49,883 nucleotides of DNA, from the NCBI GenBank assembly GCA_009782285.1, contig WRJK01000007.1, forward strand, positions 1 through 49,883, written 5' to 3'. Position numbers and translations under genes: made by a program. Positions 43,424 to 49,883 of the stretch are shown here, one piece after another (position 1 is the first letter of the stretch; every line of letters begins with the position of its first letter). The DNA is from Clostridiales bacterium. GTDB lineage: Bacteria > Bacillota > Clostridia > Peptostreptococcales > Anaerovoracaceae. The notes under the pieces are model-generated. The model was given only the letters and a program-made list of their open reading frames with translations, ran no database searches and was not told the origin of the DNA.

Positions 43424-44456
43424 TTCCCAAAGATGAATCGCTTGATATCGCGAATACGTCCTTTACCCCAGGCGTGCGCCGCGTTGCCTCATGGCTTTCC
43501 GCCTGCGACTCTTTTGAGCGCAGCAGCGCAACGTTGGAAGAAGCATGCGGCATTTACGTTTGCGCCAAGGATATGGAAAGAATCGCGGAAGCGGCCGGTG
43601 CGGCCATTGAGGCTGAAAAAGCCATGCAGATTGAGGAAGCGTTTTCCACAACCGAAAAAACGCAAACCGGAGAACGGCCTGTACCGGTTATGTATATTGA
43701 GTACGACGGGACCGGAATACCAGTTGTGAAGCGCGAGTCCTCCGGCAGGCAAGGCAAACAAGAGGATGGGACAGCCAAAACGCGTGAAAGCAAGCTTGGG
43801 TGTATTTTCACGCAAACGAAGACGCGCAAGGTAAAGGAGAAAACATATCCTGTCCGGGATGAACACAGCACCTCGTATTTTGGCGCTATTGAAACAAGCG
43901 AGCTTTTCGGCAGGCGGCTTTATATGGAAGCTGTGCGCAGGGGTGTGAATTTAGCTGAGAAAGTGGTAATCATCGGCGATGGCGCGAAATGGATTTGGAA
44001 CCAGGCACAGGAACATTTCCCGGAAGCCATACAGATTGCCGACCTTTATCACGCTAAAGAGCATCTTTGGGAATTCATACGGGAAGCGGTTTCAGAAGCT
44101 GACGAACAGGCAGAGGTTAAAAACAAATGGTACAGGCTTTTGGACAATGGCAATATTAAGGAACTGTCCGATGAAATGGCGCATTATGTTACAGGGGATG
44201 ATGACAAGCAAAATGAACTTCAGCGCGGAATAAACTATTTCATCGAAAACAGGGAACGGATGAAATATGCTGATTTCAAAAAAAGAGCCTCTTTGTCGGT
44301 AGCGGCGTTATCGAAGCGGGCTGCAAGAACGTAATTGGAAAACGGCTCAAACAATCCGGTATGCACTGGTCGGTTTGTGGCGCCAACTCAATTATCGCCT
44401 TGCGTTGCGCTATCCTCTCTGATGATTTTTTGTTGGGCAAATCACAAACCGGTTGA
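43285..44456 (+). mobile_element. Decayed ISKra4-type transposase
   Basis: The frame starts at the joint with the broken ATPase gene (CKGCAAPMENLGARSKNIVS). It goes on with the ISKra4 family blocks: YYGCKCG zinc-ribbon, YIEYDGTGIPVVKRE (catalytic Asp), VVIIGDGAKWIWNQAQEHFP (second Asp) and IQIADLYHAKEHLWEF. The N-terminus is missing by about 60-70 residues. At a run of seven A (44278-44284) the frame changes. The C-terminal part GSGVIEAGCKNVIGKRL to ANSIIALRC continues in the -1 frame to TGA 44454-44456. The right end probably lies just after (GTCGCACACCCC near 44472-44483). Terminal inverted repeats and a target duplication could not be confirmed. Confidence 0.8.
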
Positions 44457-44807
44457 TTTTTACCCACAAATATGTCGCACACCCCTGCTGCTTACACACG
44501 AAGCCTTACACGAAGCGGGGGCGGGGATATTACAACAATATCAAGCAATAGCACTGTGATATGGAGAAATTCAGCAATCTATCGGCGAATCTCCGCAGCC
44601 AGCGAAAAGCCCCAGCAACAACTAATGCAATAATCTTCATTTTCATAGGCCTTCATCCGGCTTCCGTGCGGACGTTCTTTTTCCTCCTTGTGCCGCTGCC
44701 CACTCAACGTGGCGCTGTTCGGAATGACAATTGAATCGGAGGGCAGGATTAACGTACTGAAAAAAATAGTGCGTTGTTCTGCCCTCTGTCTAACTAATTT
44801 GCAGTTG
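44457..44807. other. Intergenic region after the IS remnant
   Basis: No gene is seen. The first part is the likely right end of the IS element. Near the end is an inverted repeat GAGGGCAG (44739-44746) and CTGCCCTC (44779-44786), with an inner ACGTACT/AGTGCGT pairing. It could end transcripts of the large dockerin protein gene, whose stop is at 44808, although no long T run follows. Confidence 0.5.
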
Positions 44808-47800
44808 TCATTTGGTGTAGTGAATGAACAGGTCGAGCAAGTCAAGCATGTCGATCACTCCGTCCCCGTTCACGTCGCACATCCTCGCCGTGACCGGCTT
44901 GCCCCTCGAATCGTTGACTTTGACCAAGACACCCCAATCCGGGGAATCCTTGTCAAACCCGCAGTACAGGAGCATGATCCCCAGATCCAGAGCGTCAACT
45001 GCGTTGTCCCTGTTAAGGTCGTATTTCGAGAAGACGCGCTGGTCGATGTTCGTGGTGGCTTCCCCTGCTGCAATTGCACAGTCAAGGTATCTTGTCGTCC
45101 CTTCCCTAAGCCCTGCGATCCTGACGCTTGCAAGCTTTATGGTTGTGTCTCCTGCTGCCCTCGGGGCGAAAACGAATTTGGCAATGACTGCTGGTATATA
45201 AGACGTAAAGCCTTCGTCCTCTCCTGCCTGATAAGCCAGCGTGGCTGTGCCTTTCCACATGCCGCCGCCTGCGTAGCTCCAGAAGATTTCGTTCATGGCT
45301 GTAAATCCAGAAAGCGGCTCAAGCCCTATGCCGGAAAGCATGTTGCCGTCTACAGTCAACTCGGCCTCGACTGTCAGCACATTTACCGCATTGCTTACAG
45401 ACAGTGCAACTTCAACATTCTTGCCGATATCGCTTTCCGCACCCACCAAGATGCTTACGCTTACCGGATCCGGGCTGTAGACGCGTACTCCATCGTCCCA
45501 AGACCACTTTGAGAACCAATCCTCCCATTGCAGATAAGCATCTGAAACGATGCCGTTGTGAGCCCTGGCAAGGCAAATCACGCTGTTGTACATTGGTACG
45601 TTGTAGTAATCGCCCTTGCCGAACCAAGTGTGCTTAGTGTACCTGTCACCTGGGAATTCCGCAGAATTTGGATGCACAATGTACCCAAGGCTGTTGCTGA
45701 ATTCGCTTGGCAGCGATTTTTGCCTTGTTACCACATAGCCGTCAGCAACTGGGCTCTTCAGCACGTCTGCGTTCCTGGCAAGCCAATAGGCTATACCGAT
45801 CTCATCCTGAGTGGTTCTGTTGTCGTGCTCGCCGCAGATGATGTAAGAAGGCGCGGGGCCCGGATTCAGCGGATTGTACGCAGGATGGCCCTGGGCTGGC
45901 GATGTTGCGCTGAAAGCTGTGAACAGGTTGGGGTTGATGTTCGACAGGTAGTCTGTGAACGCGCCTCCGGCAGACTGCCCGGTGACATAAAGCCTATTCA
46001 TGTCAACTACGTTGCCATATCTTTGCTCAACGTCAGCCATAACATTCAATACGTAATTGTAGTCGTTGTTCACATTGTTGCCGCCCTGGCTCCATGATGC
46101 GGTGACCCCGTTAGTCCTGCCGCAAGGGACAACAATAATTATCCCGTAATCCTTGGCGACGTCGGCCCACCCTGCTATGTCAAAGAACAGATGGCTGGGC
46201 TGGCTTCCACCGGCGAACAGGTAGACAGCCGGCGCACCAACTGGGTTTGCCACCGGGTCCAGTGCGTTGTCCGGGATGTAAATGAGATATTCGTTCTTGT
46301 AGACTGTGCTGCCTTCCAAGCTGCTGATTTCGTGGACATAAACGCCGTTTTTGCCTGCGCTGTCATAGGTGTAGCTGACCCTGTCGGCAAGGGCGTTGCC
46401 CCATGCGCTGGTGTTGTCATAGCGCGTATAGCGCGCAAGGAAATCGTATACCTCACGGGATGTGCCGTAGTTCGCATAATCGCCCGAATACCCTTCAAGC
46501 ACAGCCATCTGCGAAACCACTTTGGTATAGGATGTGGCAAGAGCCTTTGAACTGCCGTCCTTCAGTTGGGTGAACAGTTTGCTGCCCAGCGGGCCGCCCG
46601 ACGCGCCGCTGTCCGGGCACTCGTTTGCATTCTTCCAGTAGCTTGCTGCGCTTGCCGGCACTGTATCGCCGATCAAGACAGTGGGGACAGGAACTTCGCT
46701 CTTCTTGACGCTGTCAAATGTGTATTTGTTTACGGTGGGGGTTGTTACGGTAATTGCCTCCTGCGGTTGCGTCGGCGGGCTGGTAATGTTGGGTATCTCG
46801 TAGTACCCTGCGCTTCTTTCCGCCAAGTCGGCTCCCTGCACCGTCGAATCGAAATACGCCTGGCCAATGACAAACAGAGGTTCGCTTGCTGCATACTGCT
46901 GCAGTACGTCGCCCCCTTCGCCGTATCCGACGAAATAGTAAAGGCCGAATACGGAATACCAGCCTCGGGCTGAACCAGCCGCTTTAATCAAATAGTTGAC
47001 GTAAGCTGCGTTGTTTTCATAGCTGCCCCATACGCCCTTAACGTCTGCGGGGTTGCTGTCGTCATAGCCTGTGGGCAGCAGTATCATCAGGCAGACATTG
47101 TTTGAGTCGGCGATCCTTTTCCATCCGCTGTTTATCAAAAAGTCTGTGACCCCTGTCTTGTCAGGCAATGCCAGCGTTACGAAATACTCCCGCATGCGTG
47201 CGCCTTCGGGTATGTAAAACCTGGCCTCGCGGCCGCTTGCGGCGCCGCTGGTGAATTCCTGTCCGAAATACCCGTTGTACGGAAGCCTGTTCCCCTGGAC
47301 CGCCCTTTGGCCTGCGGTAAAGCTGGTGCTCAGGCTGCCTGCGTCCTTTAGCACAAGAGCCGAGTCGTCGTATACTCGCACGCCGTTGTTCCAAGACCAT
47401 TTCGAGAACCAGTCTTCCCATTGCATGAATGCATCGGAAACGATGTTGTTGTGAGCGCGGCCGTAGCAAACTCCAGAGTTGACCATAGGAAGGCCGCCGT
47501 AGTTGTCATCGCTGGCATCGTACCAAGTGCGCACCGTGTACCTGTTGGGGCCGTCCACATAGTCGGGTTTGACAATGGCTGCAACATCGTTGTTCACGGT
47601 TTCCGGCAGCGTGTACGGTCTTGCATACACTCCGTTGTCGCTTAAATCAAACCCGTTCCTGTTGCGCCAGTAGTTGCGGGCGTTGTTGCCCATGCTCCCC
47701 TCTTCATAGTCGTTGACTATGAAATAGGCCGGGGCTTTGCCCGGATTGACGCTGGGGTTGGTGAAAGAGCTGAATATGTTGGGGGACGTAGCACCGAACG

Positions 47801-49403
47801 CGGCGAAGAGGTTCGGATTCATATAAGAAAGGAACGTTGTGAACCCACCGCCCGTGGACTGGCCGGTACCAAATATCTTGTCCGGGTTGATAACGCCACC
47901 CCACTCTTCTTTCATTTCAGCTATGATGTCTACCACCATTTGATACTCCTCATGAGGTGCAGTCTGGCTCCATCTGGCGACTACGCCCCCATCGCCGGTG
48001 AGGGTGTTGTTGTTTGCGCCGGGCTGCACCCTGGCGCACGGGGCTACTATGACCAGCCCGTGCTTTTTCGCTACGTCTGCCCATCCCGTGATGTCGAAGA
48101 ACAGGTGGCTGGGCTGACTGCCTCCCCCAAACAGGAAGACGACCGGAGCGCCGGCTGTGCCCCATCTACCGTCTCTGGCTTCAGTGGGGATATAAACCTG
48201 GTACTCGCTGTTAAGGGTGGCTGTTTCGTACTTGCGGACGTAAATGCCATTGTAGCCGTCCACGTACCCTTTGTTCCCTTGGCTGAGGTAGTTGATCCTT
48301 TTGGCAAGCGCGTTGCCAAGCGAGCTGGTGTTGTCGTAGCGGGTGTAGTAGGTCAGGAATTCGTAAATGTCCGCCGCGCTGAAATCCTTTGCGTAGTCCA
48401 CTGAAGCACTGTCCATCATGGCGACTTTCGTCTCCACATCGGAAAACGACGTGGCAATAGCGTTGGAGTTTGCTTTGTCCTGCGAAAAAACCGCGACAGT
48501 TGTTCCGCCGGGGTACGTATGGACAAGGGGCGGCTCGCCGTTCCACTCGTTGACTCCGAGCCAGTATGCTGCTATACCTGTATTTCCAACCTTGTCGCCG
48601 ATGAGCAGCGTAGGAACAGGAATCTCGCATTTCTGCACGCTCCTGAACGTCTTGTCCGTCTGCGGCTGCGCTGCGTCCACGTTTGTGTTTTGGGAGCTGT
48701 CCCTGTTGTAATAACGGTTTCCCGCAGCTATTAAACTTGCCGGATCAAGGTCTGCCTCTTTTACGCCGGCGTATGCCTGGCTGATGACAAACATCGGGTT
48801 GTTCGCGGCCCACTGCTGCAGAATGGCTCCGCCGTCCCCATAGCCGGCGAAATAGTACATGCCAAAGGTAGAATACCAAGTCCGCGCAGGTCCGGCAGCG
48901 TTGACCATGTAATTCACGTAAGCTGCTTCTTCTGCATAGCTTCCCCATTTTGCTGCCGCAGAGTCTGCGCTGTAGCCTCTCGGCAGCAGGACTATCAGCC
49001 CGACGTTGTACTTGTCCGCGATCACGTTCCAACCGCTGGATTCCAGAAAGGTGTCGGCGTTTTCCCCGCTGGGCAGGGCCAGCACGATAAAGTACTCGCG
49101 AAGCCTTGCGCCTTCAGGGATGTATATCCTCGCCTCGCGGCCGTTCACTGCGGCGTTGGCGCCGGTCAATGTGGTGTATTTCTGTTCAAAATAGCCTGTA
49201 TACGGTAGCTTGTTCCCTTGCAGGTACTTGTCAGCGTCACTGATCACGCCGGCGTTGAACGCACTGGCGTCCACCAGTGCAGGCAAAGCCTCACCGGCTG
49301 CGTATGCGGCGCTGCCGCCGGCGCCAAACCCCAACGGCAACACTAGGCTGAACACCAGCAGCCAAATCAGCACCGGTTTCATTAGTTTTGATTGTTTTAG
49401 CAT
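44808..49403 (-). CDS. Secreted multi-module alpha/beta-hydrolase with cohesin-like module and dockerin
   Basis: A 1531-residue protein with a signal peptide (VLIWLLVFSLVLPLGFG, ending near AYAAG). Two large, similar halves follow. Each has a first hydrolase-like module with the elbow GYGDGG (D190) or GYGEGG (E829) and a second module with GQSTGG (S516) or GQSAGG (S1144), set in a PHB-depolymerase/esterase-like context (LFFDIxGWADVAK, then IVxPC). Only the second and fourth modules keep a Ser nucleophile. A cohesin-like module follows at about residues 1370-1470. The last 60 residues are a type I dockerin with two calcium loops (DLNRDNAVDALD and DVNGDGVIDMLD). It should act outside the cell on ester or polysaccharide substrates. 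The start at 49403 has AAAGGAGGAAAGG upstream. A start at 49451 lies in the hairpin and is rejected. Confidence 0.85.
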   Translation of the reverse strand: MLKQSKLMKPVLIWLLVFSLVLPLGFGAGGSAAYAAGEALPALVDASAFNAGVISDADKYLQGNKLPYTGYFEQKYTTLTGANAAVNGREARIYIPEGARLREYFIVLALPSGENADTFLESSGWNVIADKYNVGLIVLLPRGYSADSAAAKWGSYAEEAAYVNYMVNAAGPARTWYSTFGMYYFAGYGDGGAILQQWAANNPMFVISQAYAGVKEADLDPASLIAAGNRYYNRDSSQNTNVDAAQPQTDKTFRSVQKCEIPVPTLLIGDKVGNTGIAAYWLGVNEWNGEPPLVHTYPGGTTVAVFSQDKANSNAIATSFSDVETKVAMMDSASVDYAKDFSAADIYEFLTYYTRYDNTSSLGNALAKRINYLSQGNKGYVDGYNGIYVRKYETATLNSEYQVYIPTEARDGRWGTAGAPVVFLFGGGSQPSHLFFDITGWADVAKKHGLVIVAPCARVQPGANNNTLTGDGGVVARWSQTAPHEEYQMVVDIIAEMKEEWGGVINPDKIFGTGQSTGGGFTTFLSYMNPNLFAAFGATSPNIFSSFTNPSVNPGKAPAYFIVNDYEEGSMGNNARNYWRNRNGFDLSDNGVYARPYTLPETVNNDVAAIVKPDYVDGPNRYTVRTWYDASDDNYGGLPMVNSGVCYGRAHNNIVSDAFMQWEDWFSKWSWNNGVRVYDDSALVLKDAGSLSTSFTAGQRAVQGNRLPYNGYFGQEFTSGAASGREARFYIPEGARMREYFVTLALPDKTGVTDFLINSGWKRIADSNNVCLMILLPTGYDDSNPADVKGVWGSYENNAAYVNYLIKAAGSARGWYSVFGLYYFVGYGEGGDVLQQYAASEPLFVIGQAYFDSTVQGADLAERSAGYYEIPNITSPPTQPQEAITVTTPTVNKYTFDSVKKSEVPVPTVLIGDTVPASAASYWKNANECPDSGASGGPLGSKLFTQLKDGSSKALATSYTKVVSQMAVLEGYSGDYANYGTSREVYDFLARYTRYDNTSAWGNALADRVSYTYDSAGKNGVYVHEISSLEGSTVYKNEYLIYIPDNALDPVANPVGAPAVYLFAGGSQPSHLFFDIAGWADVAKDYGIIIVVPCGRTNGVTASWSQGGNNVNNDYNYVLNVMADVEQRYGNVVDMNRLYVTGQSAGGAFTDYLSNINPNLFTAFSATSPAQGHPAYNPLNPGPAPSYIICGEHDNRTTQDEIGIAYWLARNADVLKSPVADGYVVTRQKSLPSEFSNSLGYIVHPNSAEFPGDRYTKHTWFGKGDYYNVPMYNSVICLARAHNGIVSDAYLQWEDWFSKWSWDDGVRVYSPDPVSVSILVGAESDIGKNVEVALSVSNAVNVLTVEAELTVDGNMLSGIGLEPLSGFTAMNEIFWSYAGGGMWKGTATLAYQAGEDEGFTSYIPAVIAKFVFAPRAAGDTTIKLASVRIAGLREGTTRYLDCAIAAGEATTNIDQRVFSKYDLNRDNAVDALDLGIMLLYCGFDKDSPDWGVLVKVNDSRGKPVTARMCDVNGDGVIDMLDLLDLFIHYTK

Positions 49404-49426
49404 TATCCTTTCCTCCTTTATGTCAA

Positions 49427-49459
49427 CAGCGGAGACGGCATTTTGCGACATCTCCGCTG
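49427..49459 (-). promoter_or_regulatory. Hairpin between two dockerin-protein genes
   Basis: Nine-bp inverted repeat CAGCGGAGA (49427-49435) and TCTCCGCTG (49451-49459) with a 15-base loop, set 15 bases after the stop of the upstream gene. There is no T run, so it may protect or process the mRNA rather than end it. A weak TTGACA follows (49421-49426) without a -10. Confidence 0.5.
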
Positions 49460-49474
49460 TTTCTTAGGTGTCTT

Positions 49475-49883
49475 TTATTTGGTGTAGTGAATGAACAGGT
49501 CGAGCAAATCAAGCATGTCAATCACTCCGTCGGAATTCACGTCGCACATGCTCGCGGTAACCGGCTTGCCTTTGGAGTCGTTGACCTTGACAAGCGTGCC
49601 CCAATCCGGGGAATCCTTGTCAAACCCGCAGTACAGGAGCATGATGCCCAGATCCAAGGCGTCGACTGCGTTGTCCCTGTTCAGGTCGTATTTCGAGAAG
49701 ATGCGCTGGTCGATGTTCGTAGTAGCCTCCCCTGAATCAACTATGATCTCAAGGTATTTTGTCACAGTGCCCACAAGCCCCGTTGCTTTGGCATTTGTTA
49801 GCATAAAAGTTGTGTCGCCTGCAGCCCTTGGAGCGAAAACGAATTTGGCAATGTTTGTTGAAACTGCCGACGTGAAGCCTTCG
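49475..49883 (-). CDS. C-terminus of another dockerin protein (5' part outside window)
   Basis: The open frame enters from the right edge (first full codon GAA) and stops at 49475. The 136 visible residues are the end of a cohesin-like module (KFVFAPRAAGDTTFML) and a full type I dockerin with both calcium loops (DLNRDNAVDALD, DVNSDGVIDMLD). They are almost identical to the last residues of the 1531-residue protein, with differences such as SKGKPVTAS for SRGKPVTAR. The catalytic part and start lie outside. The two genes appear to lie in tandem, 71 bases apart. Confidence 0.88.
   Translation of the reverse strand, partial: EGFTSAVSTNIAKFVFAPRAAGDTTFMLTNAKATGLVGTVTKYLEIIVDSGEATTNIDQRIFSKYDLNRDNAVDALDLGIMLLYCGFDKDSPDWGTLVKVNDSKGKPVTASMCDVNSDGVIDMLDLLDLFIHYTK

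Overview
The window looks like a chromosome segment of an anaerobic, low-to-medium G+C member of the Bacillota, probably class Clostridia. Supporting signs are sigma-A promoters with strong AGGAGG ribosome sites, a GAAC-N4-GTTC type LexA box, amino-acid fermentation enzymes (indolepyruvate ferredoxin oxidoreductase with phosphate butyryltransferase and butyrate kinase homologues), an ATP-type PEP carboxykinase, a UPF0182 protein, and secreted proteins carrying type I dockerins. No rRNA or taxonomic marker is present, so family or genus cannot be named.

Layout. (1) 1-5.8 kb, minus strand: a secreted M14 carboxypeptidase that runs off the left edge, a WG-repeat lipoprotein with an unusual leader, and an AAA_14/DUF4143 ATPase. 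(2) 5.8-6.5 kb: a long gap with a terminator, a GC-rich hairpin and a tiny ORF. (3) 6.5-15 kb, minus strand: a tightly packed seven-gene operon, iorA-iorB-ptb-buk-aminotransferase-LctP permease-SARP regulator, behind a good promoter. Together the genes suggest transamination and oxidative decarboxylation of an amino acid to an acyl-CoA, then ATP formation through an acyl phosphate. (4) 15.1-21.2 kb: a ribbon-helix-helix protein with a probable self-operator, divergent sbcCD, and a cytoplasmic GH13 glycosidase. (5) 21.3-31.8 kb: a defence and repair block. It holds an unrecognised two-module small protein, a Septu-like pair (PtuA ATPase, PtuB HNH nuclease), a BcgI-like restriction-modification pair whose promoter contains a LexA box, an XPB helicase with its partner protein, a methyltransferase abutting a dinD remnant, and tRNA-Lys(CTT). 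(6) 31.9-43 kb: a DJ-1/PfpI protein, two membrane proteins, PEP carboxykinase, UPF0182, a large glutamine synthetase and serS. (7) 43-44.8 kb: a broken AAA-ATPase gene joined to a decayed ISKra4-type transposase. (8) 44.8 kb to the end, minus strand: a 1531-residue secreted protein with four alpha/beta-hydrolase-like modules, a cohesin-like module and a dockerin, followed by the C-terminus of another protein with the same tail.

The most notable observations are the SOS-type promoter on the restriction-modification operon, the alternation of Ser and Asp/Glu at the nucleophile elbow in the big dockerin protein, the fused paralogous modules next to the Septu genes, and the complete amino-acid-to-ATP operon with a regulator that appears to carry a degenerate GGDEF domain. 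No database search was possible. Family names rest on recognised motifs, and functions beyond the family are inference.
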